Source of the DNA: an uncultured Ruegeria sp.
Lineage (GTDB): Bacteria; Pseudomonadota; Alphaproteobacteria; Rhodobacterales; Rhodobacteraceae
DNA length: 64,000 nucleotides
Assembly (NCBI RefSeq): GCF_947504215.1
Contig: NZ_CANNGO010000002.1
Coordinates: 124,001-188,000, forward strand
Reading direction: 5' to 3'
The notes beneath the pieces are model-generated. The model was given only the letters and a program-made list of their open reading frames with translations, did not search any database and was not told the origin of the DNA. The position numbers and the translations under genes were made by a program. This document shows positions 1-8,275 of this stretch, piece by piece. Position 1 is the first letter of the stretch, and every line of letters starts with the position of its first letter.

Positions 1-173
1 CGGGCGGAATCCAGCGTGAATTTCTTGCGTCTCACCGTTTCCAAGGGGCTGGCGACCGTGCGCATTCGGTCCGAAACGGCAACACCGATGGTCTTTTCAC
101 CCAAATCCAGACCCATCAGCGCAGACATCGGGGATAGGGCTGCGGCAAAGACTTCAAATTCATCGTGAATCAT
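1..173 (-). CDS. ruvX: Putative Holliday junction resolvase RuvX/YqgF (N-terminal part, cut by window edge)
   Basis: The first ~57 codons are visible. They contain the RNase H-like opening strand GLDLGEKTIGVAVSD with its catalytic aspartate, typical of the YqgF/RuvX family, which acts in rRNA processing and possibly junction resolution. The ATG at 173 overlaps the TGA of ccmI (ATGA), so the two genes are translationally coupled. An alternative start lies 15 codons further in. The 3' end is outside the window, so the length cannot be judged. Confidence 0.85.
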   Translation of the reverse strand, partial: MIHDEFEVFAAALSPMSALMGLDLGEKTIGVAVSDRMRTVASPLETVRRKKFTLDSA

Positions 174-1399
174 TGGGCAATCCCGGCCTGAAGTGCTGCT
201 GCGTCGATCATGTCCAGCGCGGCGGCGTTGTCAGCAAACACGATCACAGCTTCATCGCGGATGTCTATGGCGCGCTGGGCCTGACCCAAAACACCAAGCG
301 CCGCAATCAGACGGGCCCATTCCTCGGGCGATCCACCTTCGGTGGCCAGACGGTCGGACAGTTGGTTCACCATCCCCTGAATCATCTCTTGCCGCTCTTC
401 AGGGCTCAATTCGGCTGCGGCAGCAACGTCACCCTGACTTGGGCCGGGTTGGGCTGTTGCGGCACTTAGATCGGGAGCGTTGAAAACACCGGCCCGGAAG
501 GCCAGTTCTTCAATCTGTCCGCGAATGGCATCCGCCCATGGCGCGCCAGGCGGGGCGTCCTGCACGGTTTCTATCCACACGCGGTAAGCAATATCCGGTC
601 GCCCAACCTGTGCCAGCATCTGGCCCCAATAATACCGGGCCGGGCCATGCCGGGGATCACGCTTAAGCGCCTGGTCCAGGGCCTGTTCGGCCTCGGGCGA
701 GACATATCCACCTGCCGCAAGGATCATCATCTCGGCTAGATCCGAGTAAGCGTCCGCTGTCGCCGCTTCGCCGGATAACTCAACCACTTTCTTCTGGGCC
801 GTGTATCCTGCCGTGAAATTGCCTGCGTTGGTTTCGTGCTGGGCCAGTAGCATATGGCCCTGCAGATCGTCGGGGCGTGCGGCAACCGTGTCGCGCAATT
901 GCTTCAAAAGACGGGCATAGCTATCTTCCAACTGCCGAGGCACAGGTGGGGGCGCCAATTCTTCAGCGGCGGTTTGAGAGGGCCGATTGGCTCGGACCTC
1001 TTTGGCCATGTCCACCCTAGCGGTCAGAGGCATGTCTGGTAGTCCCACCGCCCCCATCCGGTGGTACATCGCCATGGCACCACCGATCAGAACCAGCGTA
1101 AGTAGCGCAATTGCAACGACCGATACAGATCGTGTTGGGCCACCGCTTTTGCCTTCGTCTTTCATTTGGGCGTCAGCTGCCAGAATGCGACGCGAGATTT
1201 CGGTGCGAACACGATCGGCATCGGCCTCACCAATCACGCCGCGAGCCAGGTCGCGGTCAACGCTCGCAAGCTGCTCACGATAAACCCGCAGGTCGTAGGC
1301 GGCCGCTGGCTCATCGCTGCGCCGGTTGCGCAACAGCGTGTAGCTTAGGAAAGCCGCAATCAGCAGCGCGACAAGAAATATCAGAACCCAGAACGTCAT
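170..1399 (-). CDS. ccmI: Cytochrome c biogenesis protein CcmI
   Basis: This 409-residue membrane protein is recognised as CcmI, which chaperones apocytochrome c to the CcmFH haem ligation complex. It begins with a membrane helix at residues 3-23, followed by a charged region with the DLRVYREQL pattern of the family. A second helix spans about 92-111, and a periplasmic tetratricopeptide-like domain covers roughly 150-400. The ATG at 1399 is chosen because translation from there opens directly with the membrane helix; the open frame continues upstream only as unlikely sequence. It lies about 33 kb from ccmABCDG, so the cytochrome c maturation genes are split. It overlaps ruvX and is divergent from soxB. 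Confidence 0.88.
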   Translation of the reverse strand: MTFWVLIFLVALLIAAFLSYTLLRNRRSDEPAAAYDLRVYREQLASVDRDLARGVIGEADADRVRTEISRRILAADAQMKDEGKSGGPTRSVSVVAIALLTLVLIGGAMAMYHRMGAVGLPDMPLTARVDMAKEVRANRPSQTAAEELAPPPVPRQLEDSYARLLKQLRDTVAARPDDLQGHMLLAQHETNAGNFTAGYTAQKKVVELSGEAATADAYSDLAEMMILAAGGYVSPEAEQALDQALKRDPRHGPARYYWGQMLAQVGRPDIAYRVWIETVQDAPPGAPWADAIRGQIEELAFRAGVFNAPDLSAATAQPGPSQGDVAAAAELSPEERQEMIQGMVNQLSDRLATEGGSPEEWARLIAALGVLGQAQRAIDIRDEAVIVFADNAAALDMIDAAALQAGIAQ

Positions 1400-1457
1400 G
1401 GCCCCTCCGAAGTGGCTGCTCTGACTTAGACCCGCAAGCCGTCCGACAAAAGGGACA

Positions 1458-1501
1458 AATGGCCGCGAATGGCGCACATGTCGCAATAGTGCGTTATTGC
1501 G
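1458..1501 (+). promoter_or_regulatory. Operator-like dyad and phased repeat upstream of soxB
   Basis: The ccmI-soxB gap holds a perfect inverted repeat, CGCAATA-N6-TATTGCG (1482-1501). Just upstream are two direct copies of AATGGC exactly 10 bases apart (1458-1463 and 1468-1473). The arrangement would suit an activator or repressor of the sox operon. AraC/GlxA-type regulators control many methylamine and betaine catabolic genes, but no regulator gene is adjacent, so the protein is unknown. It ends about 75 bases before the soxB start. Confidence 0.5.
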
Positions 1502-1575
1502 GCGTTGCACGGCAGGGGTAAACTGTCGGTACACGGCATATCTGCGCCCAATCACCGAACCGGATGGATTCGCAT

Positions 1576-2820
1576 ATGAAACACTATTCAGCCTTTGCTG
1601 TGGCGCGGGAAGCGCTGCGCCATCACACCGGATGGGAGCGCGCCTGGCGTTCGCCCGAACCAAAAAAGCGGTATGACGTCATCATCGTCGGTGCTGGTGG
1701 GCATGGTCTTGCGACCGCCTATTACCTGGGCAAGAATTATGGCATCCAAAACGTTGCAGTGATTGAAAAAGGCTGGCTGGGCGGCGGCAACACCGGGCGG
1801 AACACCACCATCATCCGGTCAAACTATCTTCAGGACCCGTCGGCGGCGATTTATGAAAAAGCCCGCAGCCTCTACGAGGACCTAAGCCAGGACCTGAACT
1901 ACAACGTCATGTTCAGCCCGCGCGGTGTGATGATGCTGGCGCAGACCCAGCACGAAATCCGTGGCTATCAGCGCACCGCCCATGCCAACGCACTGCAAGG
2001 CGTCAAGACCGAGTGGATCACGCCTGAGCGTGTCAAGGAACTGGTGCCGATCATAAACCTCGACGGCCCGCGCTATCCGGTTCTGGGCGCGCTGTGGCAG
2101 GACCGCGGCGGCACCGCGCGCCACGATGCTGTGGCCTGGGGCTATGCCCGCGCATGTTCAGCCATGGGCATGGACATTATCCAGCAATGCGAAGTGACTG
2201 GCGTTCGGTCCGAAAACGGTCGTGTTGTTGGGGTCGACACCACGAAAGGCGCCATCGATTGTGACAAGCTGGGCATGATCGTCGCAGGTCATTCCGGTCA
2301 GCTGGCCGAAATGGCGGGTTTCCGTCTGCCACTCGAAGCGATTTCGCTGCAGGCGCTTGTGTCCGAGCCGATCAAGCCCTGCATGGATGTCGTCGTGATG
2401 GCCAACACCGTGCACGGCTATATGTCGCAATCCGACAAGGGCGAGATGGTGATCGGCGGAGGGACTGATGGTTACAACAATTACACCCAACGTGGATCTT
2501 TCCATCACATCGAAGAAACCGTGCGGGCTTTGGTCGAGACGTTCCCGATGATCTCACGCCTGAAGATGCTGCGTCAGTGGGGCGGGATCGTGGACATGAC
2601 CGGCGACCGGTCCCCGATTCTGTCGAAAACACCTTTGGGCGGGTGCTTTATCAACTGCGGTTGGGGCACTGGTGGCTTCAAGGCCATCCCGGGTTCCGGC
2701 TGGGGCATGGCGCAACTGATGGCCACGGGGCACTCACCGCTGACCGAAGCCTTCACGCTGGACCGCTTCAAAGAGGGCCGCTTTATCGACGAAAGCGTTG
2801 CCGCCGGGGTGGCGCACTGA
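1576..2820 (+). CDS. soxB: Heterotetrameric sarcosine oxidase beta subunit
   Basis: SoxB carries the FAD and the covalent FMN of the four-subunit enzyme that oxidises sarcosine to glycine, passing the one-carbon unit to tetrahydrofolate. At 414 residues it has normal family length. The dinucleotide-binding GAGGHG lies at residues 39-44. The ARHDAVAWG stretch near residue 183 contains the histidine expected to carry FMN. The ATG at 1576 is preferred over one four codons earlier because MKHYSAFAVAREALRHHTGW is the usual SoxB opening and a GGATGG site lies upstream. It is first in soxB-soxD-soxA-soxG and is separated from soxD by 214 bases, unusually wide for this operon. Confidence 0.96.
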   Translation: MKHYSAFAVAREALRHHTGWERAWRSPEPKKRYDVIIVGAGGHGLATAYYLGKNYGIQNVAVIEKGWLGGGNTGRNTTIIRSNYLQDPSAAIYEKARSLYEDLSQDLNYNVMFSPRGVMMLAQTQHEIRGYQRTAHANALQGVKTEWITPERVKELVPIINLDGPRYPVLGALWQDRGGTARHDAVAWGYARACSAMGMDIIQQCEVTGVRSENGRVVGVDTTKGAIDCDKLGMIVAGHSGQLAEMAGFRLPLEAISLQALVSEPIKPCMDVVVMANTVHGYMSQSDKGEMVIGGGTDGYNNYTQRGSFHHIEETVRALVETFPMISRLKMLRQWGGIVDMTGDRSPILSKTPLGGCFINCGWGTGGFKAIPGSGWGMAQLMATGHSPLTEAFTLDRFKEGRFIDESVAAGVAH

Positions 2821-2822
2821 TG

Positions 2823-2984
2823 TCAGTCTCCAAAATGTGCCCCGTGAATGGTATCGGAACTATTCGGGCTGTCCGAATTTGGCTTGATGGTTTTCTTTTC
2901 CTCAGATCTGAAAATGAAAATAGCGATCAAGCCAAAGAATACGAACGTACCTACGGTGGTCAGAACAATGGTCAAAATATGCAT
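2823..2984 (-). CDS. Putative small membrane protein, antisense in the soxB-soxD gap
   Basis: A 53-codon frame runs opposite to the operon and fills the gap almost exactly, its stop lying two bases after the soxB stop. It opens with MHILTIVLTTVG, and one strong membrane helix covers about residues 3-26. A basic patch (RSEEKKTIK) follows, then a polar serine/asparagine-rich tail. The composition is that of a single-pass inner-membrane protein with the charged end inside. The ribosome site is weak (AGAG about 9 bases upstream). I do not recognise a family. It may be a real small gene or a chance frame; the helix and the fit to the gap favour real. Confidence 0.45.
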   Translation of the reverse strand: MHILTIVLTTVGTFVFFGLIAIFIFRSEEKKTIKPNSDSPNSSDTIHGAHFGD

Positions 2985-3034
2985 GCGTACACTCTGCGCG
3001 TGTGGCTAAGAGAATTCAAGCGAGGAGTAGCCTC

Positions 3035-3364
3035 ATGCTGATCCTGAATTGCCCCTATTGCGGCGTCGATGCCGAAGAAACAGAACTGGCCGCAGGTGGC
3101 GAGGCGCACCTGAAACGGTTCGGCCCAGACTCATCGGATGACGATTTCCACGACTATCTGTTCATGCGTGAAAACCCCAAAGGCGTTCATTTCGAACGCT
3201 GGCGCCATGCCAACGGCTGCGGCAAGTGGTTCCACGCGGCCCGTTGCACGCAAACACTCGAAGTCTTTGGCACTTACACTGCGCAGGTATTTGAGCCGCC
3301 GAAAGAGATCAAGGATAGCATCACAGCCAAACGCCCTGGCTGGACGTGGAGAGAGCTCGACTGA
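3035..3364 (+). CDS. soxD: Heterotetrameric sarcosine oxidase delta subunit
   Basis: This 109-residue protein is the zinc-containing delta subunit. The ligand set is visible: Cys6 and Cys9 in NCPYCG, and His58 and Cys62 in RHANGCGKWF. The ATG at 3035 is preceded by AGGAG at 3023-3027 and gives the family N-terminus MLILNCPYCG; the open frame upstream has no family similarity. It acts as a structural subunit of the soluble cytoplasmic SoxABDG complex and precedes soxA by 67 bases. Confidence 0.95.
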   Translation: MLILNCPYCGVDAEETELAAGGEAHLKRFGPDSSDDDFHDYLFMRENPKGVHFERWRHANGCGKWFHAARCTQTLEVFGTYTAQVFEPPKEIKDSITAKRPGWTWRELD

Positions 3365-3393
3365 TGCTTCATCTTTTTAAAAATACTCCCGCC

Positions 3394-3411
3394 GGAGGCT
3401 CCGACGCCTCC
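3394..3411 (+). other. Intergenic hairpin before soxA
   Basis: GGAGGC-TCCGAC-GCCTCC forms a six-base-pair stem with a six-base loop. It is preceded by an A/T-rich run (3373-3384) and ends 20 bases before the soxA start. A T-run follows neither strand closely, so it is not a standard terminator. It could be an mRNA-processing or stability element tuning soxA relative to soxD. Similar GGAGGC palindromes are, to my recollection, scattered between genes in roseobacters. Confidence 0.45.
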
Positions 3412-3431
3412 ATCTGCGAAAGGTCCGCATC

Positions 3432-6400
3432 ATGAGCACCCGTCTCGCAAATCAAGGCCGGCTGATTGACCGGTCGAAAAAGGTCACCTTTACCTTCAAC
3501 GGCACCGCTATGCAGGGGTACGAGGGCGACACGCTTGCTTCGGCCTTGCTGGCCAATGACCAGATGATGATGGGCCGGTCGTTCAAGTATCACCGCCCAC
3601 GTGGCGTGGTCGCCAGCGGTGCGGAAGAGCCAAACGCGCTTGTCGGTCTGGGGCAGGGTAGCCGGTTCGAGCCGAACCAACGCGCCACAACGACCGAGCT
3701 GTTCAACGGTCTGACCTCTGTGTCGCAGAACCACTGGCCGAACCTGGAGTTCGATATCGGTTCGGTGAATACTTATCTGTCCCGGTTCCTGCCGGCGGGT
3801 TTCTACTACAAGATGTTCATCCACCCCAAGCCATTCTGGAAACATGTGTACGAACCCTTCATCCGGCAGTCGGCCGGTCTTGGCAAAGCGCCGGACAAGG
3901 AAACCAAGGACGCCGACACCTATGAGCACTTCTACGCCTTCACCGATGTTCTGGTCATCGGCGGAGGTGTCGCAGGGCTGCAGGCCGCCAAGGCTGCCGC
4001 GCAATCTGGCGCCAAGGTCCTGCTGATCGAGCAAGGCGCCCATTGGGGCGGTCGCGCTCCGGTTGACGGCGGCGCGATCAATGGCGAGCCTGTGGATAAG
4101 TTCGTGGAACAATTGGTCTCCGAACTGGAAACAATGGATAACGTAACCATGCGCGCGCGCTGCATGGGGGCAGGTGTATATGACCACTGCTATGTGCTGG
4201 GCTACGAGCGTCTGAACGATCACAAACCGGGCAAACAAGGTCCTCGTCACCGCTTATGGCGTATCCGCGCCAAGCAGGTTGTCACAGCGACAGGGGCAAT
4301 TGAGCGCCCGCTGTCATTTGCCGGAAATGACGTTCCCGGCGTAATGCTTGCTTCTGCCATGCGGGACTATACGGTGAACTGGGGTGTGACACCTGGCGAA
4401 CGTGTGATTGTCGCAACGAACAATGATGACGCTTATCGTACAGCTATCATTCTGAAGCAAGCAGGTGTTGATGTGCTGCGGGTCGTTGACGCGCGCGCCG
4501 CCGCAGGTCCGCTGGCAGAAGAAGCGCGTCAGCTTGGCATCCGGGTGGATCCGGGCAAAGCCATTGCCAAGGTCAAAGGCGGCAAGCGCGTCAAGAAAGT
4601 CGCGATCTGCAATCAGGAAGGTGTTGGCGGTGCCCGTGAAGAGGTCGAGTGCGATGCGGTTGCCATGTCAGGCGGCTGGTCTCCAGTCGTTCACATGTGG
4701 TCCCATTGCGGCGGCAAGCTGATCTGGGATGACGCAAACGCTCATTTCCGTCCTGATCCAAAACGCCCGCCTTTGGGCGCAGATGGCGCAGGGTTTGTCG
4801 TAGCCGCCGGCGCTTCAAACGGACCGCTGGCGCTGGGGGACGTGCTGACCGATGCGCATGCGGCAGGCAAGGCGGCCGCTAAAGCGGCGGGTTTTAAGCC
4901 CAAGAACACCAAAGCGCCCACTGGCGAGGCGACTGCCGAAGCGCCAATGGAAGCGGTCTGGCTGATGCCAGCGAATGCCGAGATTCAGCTGCGCATGAAG
5001 TCCTGGCTGGATTTCCAGAACGACGTCAAAGTGTCCGACGTTCAGCTGGCAGCGCGCGAAGGATACGAAAGCGTTGAACATACCAAGCGCTACACCACGC
5101 TGGGTATGGCGACGGACCAAGGTAAGTTGAGCAATATCAACGGTCTGGCGATCCTTGCTGATGCTTTAGACTCCGAGATTCCTAAGGTCGGCACCACCAC
5201 CTTCCGCCCGCCTTACACGCCTATTTCGATGGGTGCGATTGGCGGTGAGGCACGCGGTGATACATTCCAACCCATCCGCCAAACACCAATGCACAGCTGG
5301 CACGACAAGAACGGGGCAGATTGGGAACCGGTCGGCCATTGGCGCCGGACTTATGCCTATGTTCGTCCCGGTGAGTCCGTGCATGACGCCGTAAACCGCG
5401 AAGTGACGAACACCCGCGAGAAACTCGGTCTGCTGGATGCTTCGACGCTCGGCAAGTTGATCGTCAAAGGTCCGGATGCGGGCAAGTTTCTGGACATGAT
5501 GTATACCAACATGATGTCCACGCTGAAGGTCGGCAAATGCCGCTATGGCCTGATGTGTTCAGAAAACGGCTTCCTGATCGATGACGGCGTTGTTGCCCGT
5601 ATCGACGAAGACACGTGGCTCTGCCACACTACTACGGGCGGCGCTGAACGCATCCATGGTCACATGGAAGAATGGTTGCAAACCGAGTGGTGGGACTGGA
5701 AAGTCTATGTCGCTAACGTGACCGAGCAATACGCGCAGGTCGCCGTGGTTGGCCCCAACGCACGTAAGGTTCTGGAAAAGCTGGGCGGCATGGATGTCTC
5801 GAAAGAGGCGCTGCCCTTTATGGAGTGGCGCGATGGCAAGATCGGTGAGTTCGATTGTCGCGCCTATCGTATCTCTTTCTCAGGTGAATTGTCCTATGAG
5901 ATCGCGGTGCCTGCTAGCCGGGGTCAAGCGTTCTGGGATACTCTGATGGACGCGGGCAAAGAGTTTGGCGTGATGCCGTACGGCACAGAGTGTTTGCACA
6001 TCTTGCGAGCCGAAAAAGGCTTTATCATGATCGGTGACGAGACCGACGGCACCGTGATCCCGCAGGATCTGGGGCTGCACTGGGCGCTGTCGAAAAAGAA
6101 AGAGGATTACCTAGGCAAACGCGCCCATTCGCGCAGCCATATGGCCGATCCCGAACGTTGGAAACTGGTCGGTCTCGAGACTGTGGATGGATCGGTTATC
6201 CCTGACGGGGCTTATGCGGTGGGTGAGGGCGTCAATGCCAACGGTCAGCGCAACATGATCGGGCGTGTAACTTCGACCTATTACTCGGCCAATCTGGGTA
6301 AAGGCATCGCCATGGGGCTGATCAAACACGGTCCTGATCGCATGGGCGAGATTGTCGAATTCCCGGGCACCGATGGCATAATCTACAAGGCAAAGATCGT

Positions 6401-6446
6401 GGATCCGATCTTCTTCGACAAGGACGGGGAGAAGCAGAATGTCTGA
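3432..6446 (+). CDS. soxA: Heterotetrameric sarcosine oxidase alpha subunit
   Basis: SoxA is the large subunit (1004 residues), carrying NAD+ and the folate-binding site where the methyl carbon becomes 5,10-methylenetetrahydrofolate. The N-terminal part (about 17-100) is a ferredoxin-like domain without iron-sulfur cysteines. A Rossmann motif GGGVAG sits at 177-182, followed by the FAD/NAD-type fold to about 490. The C-terminal ~390 residues match the GcvT/aminomethyltransferase fold, with features such as ENGFLIDDGV and SGELSYEIAVPA. Length is normal. The start has AAAGG just upstream. soxG overlaps its 3' end by eight bases, implying translational coupling. Confidence 0.96.
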   Translation: MSTRLANQGRLIDRSKKVTFTFNGTAMQGYEGDTLASALLANDQMMMGRSFKYHRPRGVVASGAEEPNALVGLGQGSRFEPNQRATTTELFNGLTSVSQNHWPNLEFDIGSVNTYLSRFLPAGFYYKMFIHPKPFWKHVYEPFIRQSAGLGKAPDKETKDADTYEHFYAFTDVLVIGGGVAGLQAAKAAAQSGAKVLLIEQGAHWGGRAPVDGGAINGEPVDKFVEQLVSELETMDNVTMRARCMGAGVYDHCYVLGYERLNDHKPGKQGPRHRLWRIRAKQVVTATGAIERPLSFAGNDVPGVMLASAMRDYTVNWGVTPGERVIVATNNDDAYRTAIILKQAGVDVLRVVDARAAAGPLAEEARQLGIRVDPGKAIAKVKGGKRVKKVAICNQEGVGGAREEVECDAVAMSGGWSPVVHMWSHCGGKLIWDDANAHFRPDPKRPPLGADGAGFVVAAGASNGPLALGDVLTDAHAAGKAAAKAAGFKPKNTKAPTGEATAEAPMEAVWLMPANAEIQLRMKSWLDFQNDVKVSDVQLAAREGYESVEHTKRYTTLGMATDQGKLSNINGLAILADALDSEIPKVGTTTFRPPYTPISMGAIGGEARGDTFQPIRQTPMHSWHDKNGADWEPVGHWRRTYAYVRPGESVHDAVNREVTNTREKLGLLDASTLGKLIVKGPDAGKFLDMMYTNMMSTLKVGKCRYGLMCSENGFLIDDGVVARIDEDTWLCHTTTGGAERIHGHMEEWLQTEWWDWKVYVANVTEQYAQVAVVGPNARKVLEKLGGMDVSKEALPFMEWRDGKIGEFDCRAYRISFSGELSYEIAVPASRGQAFWDTLMDAGKEFGVMPYGTECLHILRAEKGFIMIGDETDGTVIPQDLGLHWALSKKKEDYLGKRAHSRSHMADPERWKLVGLETVDGSVIPDGAYAVGEGVNANGQRNMIGRVTSTYYSANLGKGIAMGLIKHGPDRMGEIVEFPGTDGIIYKAKIVDPIFFDKDGEKQNV

Positions 6447-7005
6447 ACCCATCAGCGCACTGAATCACGCCAGCTATGACGGTATCGCCCGGGTCGAAGA
6501 ATGCGGCCTGCAGGGTATGATCACTTTGCGCGGCAACCTGTCCGACAAGGTTCTGATCAAGGCCGTGAAGGACGCGACCGGCCAGAAGATGCCGGGTCAG
6601 CGCGAGGCCAATGTCGACGGAGACACGGGCGTCTGCTGGATGTCATCGGATGAGCTGCTGGTTCTGGTTCCTTATGCCGAGGTTGAGGCCAAACTGGCGG
6701 CGATGAATAATGCACTCGGCGGTGTCCACGCTTTGGCCGCCAACGTTTCGGATGCGCGCGCGGTCTTCCGGATATCGGGCGCAAGCGGGCGCGAGGTCCT
6801 GGGAAAACTGGCCCCGGTCGAACTGTCGGTCGCGGCCTTTCAGCCCGGCCAGATCCGCCGCTCGCGCCTTGCGCAGGTTGCCGGTGCTTTCTGGATGGAC
6901 GATGCCGATACCTTCCGCGTGGTCTGCTTCCGGTCGGCTGCAGAGTACGTGTTCAACCTGCTGAAAGTTGCGGCACAGCCCGGCAGCGAGGTTGGGGTTT
7001 ACTAG
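6439..7005 (+). CDS. soxG: Heterotetrameric sarcosine oxidase gamma subunit
   Basis: This 188-residue protein is the gamma subunit, a GcvT-like fold that packs against the folate domain of SoxA. Family features include WMSSDELLVLVP near the middle, the ISGASGREVLGKL stretch and the C-terminal FRSAAEYVFNLL. Its ATG lies inside the last codons of soxA, and it is the last gene of the operon. No glyA, purU or folate gene follows, so the one-carbon genes often found with sox are elsewhere. Confidence 0.93.
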   Translation: MSEPISALNHASYDGIARVEECGLQGMITLRGNLSDKVLIKAVKDATGQKMPGQREANVDGDTGVCWMSSDELLVLVPYAEVEAKLAAMNNALGGVHALAANVSDARAVFRISGASGREVLGKLAPVELSVAAFQPGQIRRSRLAQVAGAFWMDDADTFRVVCFRSAAEYVFNLLKVAAQPGSEVGVY

Positions 7006-7281
7006 GCACTCCAGAAACATTCACTGATTGAATTGTGGCCGCCTTACTACACTAGGGCGCCCATTTTCTTTTGATGTTGCGGTCTCATCAAGGAAACATC
7101 TAGGGTTTTAGTTGATCAATATCGAAACCGACGTAGGTGCGTAGAACTCTCGCCCCAACGTAAAGCAAGAAGTTTGTCAATGAATATGGATTAACCTATT
7201 GTTAAGATAATTTTTTTGTAAAGAAGAATGAGGCCTTTCTGATGGCCTTCTTGACCCACGCATAACAATTTCAAAGAAAAA
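7006..7281. other. AT-rich intergenic region after soxG
   Basis: The stretch is clearly richer in A and T than its surroundings, especially 7180-7280. It has no frame that looks coding. An inverted repeat AGGCC-N8-GGCCT at 7231-7248 is visible but no T-run follows. The composition shift marks the start of the secreted-protein patch and may indicate transfer. Confidence 0.5.
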
Positions 7282-7301
7282 ATGACCAGAATACTGCTTG
7301 C

Positions 7302-7751
7302 TTGATAGCCCTGTACGCTCAAACTGCACCTTTGGTTGCAGAGACGTACACAGAGACATTTGAATGTACGTTTGGTAAAGGGGCCCGAAACCGCCCAACG
7401 CCAACGCGCGTTCTGTTTTCGATCGACGAATTTGGCCGCTCGGCACTCATCCATGAGGTCGATATTTCTGACATCAACACTCACTCCGGACCCGGCCGGG
7501 TCAAGCGCGACAGTATCCGACGTCTTTCGATTGGATGGGTCGGTGAGAACTACGTTTATTCTGCGAACGGACGCAGCATTGCGTCGAATGAGTCTGTTAT
7601 TGATGCCATTGACCTGAAAACTCAGGAATTCTCAGTCTTTTTGGACCGGAAGACAATGAAAGCTACAGCTCGGTCGTCGTCACCCAGTGCCTATTTACCT
7701 CGGGATGGCTACGCCGCCGGAAAATGGGTAGCGGTCGCAACGCCAAAGTAA
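7302..7751 (+). CDS. Small secreted protein, paralogue A; signal peptide apparently frameshifted
   Basis: The open frame starts at a TTG and reads MIALYAQTAPLVAETYTETFEC, a signal peptide lacking its positive N-terminus and without a ribosome site. An ATG at 7282 in another frame reads MTRILLA and then stops. Adding one T near 7302 would join the two into a standard signal peptide. The mature part resembles the next two genes: one early cysteine, an RVLFSID strand, and an RRLSIGW strand. The function of the family is unknown. It is probably a decaying gene, or possibly one started weakly at the TTG. Confidence 0.55.
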   Translation: MIALYAQTAPLVAETYTETFECTFGKGARNRPTPTRVLFSIDEFGRSALIHEVDISDINTHSGPGRVKRDSIRRLSIGWVGENYVYSANGRSIASNESVIDAIDLKTQEFSVFLDRKTMKATARSSSPSAYLPRDGYAAGKWVAVATPK

Positions 7752-7781
7752 ATTCATAAGCATTTCGAGGGGGGCTAAATC

Positions 7782-8174
7782 ATGAAGTTTGCTATCACAG
7801 CACTGGTTGCTGGATTGTTTGTCGGGGACTCCCAAGCCGAAGTCATAACCTACGATTGTAGCTTGCATGACCTTGAGCAGGGCTGGATTTCTGAACGGGT
7901 CATCTTGAGCGTGGATGTCGAAAACAAGCGCGCCCGTGTGCACGATGTCTATATCCACGAACTGGATGGACAGCCCAGGGACACCAAATTCAAAACTACC
8001 CGCAAGGGTGAGTACAGAATGACATGGAAAATGAATATTCTCATGAGCCAAGGCGGGACTGCTTATGTCAGTTATACCGCGACGCTGAATCCTAAAACGC
8101 AAAAGCTGAATCTACTAGCACGGTTCCGACAGGTGAATGCGACCAACCGCCCAAGAGGCGATGGCCCAGTGTAA
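7782..8174 (+). CDS. Small secreted protein, paralogue B
   Basis: This 130-residue protein has a good ribosome site (GAGGGGGG) and a signal peptide, MKFAITALVAGLFVGDSQA, cleaved near residue 19. The mature part starts with VITYDC and carries the family pattern GWI...KGEYRMTW. I do not recognise a function; the mature domain looks like a small all-beta periplasmic protein. The related gene ends with a second cysteine (GVCTIK). Here a one-base shift at the GGCCCAG run near 8165 would give GQC and a stop at 8206-8208, so the C-terminus may be frameshifted. Confidence 0.7.
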   Translation: MKFAITALVAGLFVGDSQAEVITYDCSLHDLEQGWISERVILSVDVENKRARVHDVYIHELDGQPRDTKFKTTRKGEYRMTWKMNILMSQGGTAYVSYTATLNPKTQKLNLLARFRQVNATNRPRGDGPV

Positions 8175-8248
8175 CGCGGGAAAAACGGAGTCTTTGTACG
8201 GTTCGTGAAGATCAGGAACGTAGAATTTTCAAATGACATGAAAAAATG

Positions 8249-8267
8249 CCCCGGTGTCAGACCGGGG
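8249..8267. terminator. Bidirectional terminator between paralogues B and C
   Basis: A perfect seven-base-pair stem CCCCGGT/ACCGGGG with loop GTCAG is flanked by A6 on the left and TTATCTTTTT on the right. It can end transcription from both converging genes. Confidence 0.85.
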
Positions 8268-8275
8268 TTATCTTT

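Noticed and set aside
7231..7248. AGGCC-N8-GGCCT inverted repeat as terminator of sox
   Set aside because: The stem is only five base pairs, more than 200 bases after soxG, without a T-run on either strand.
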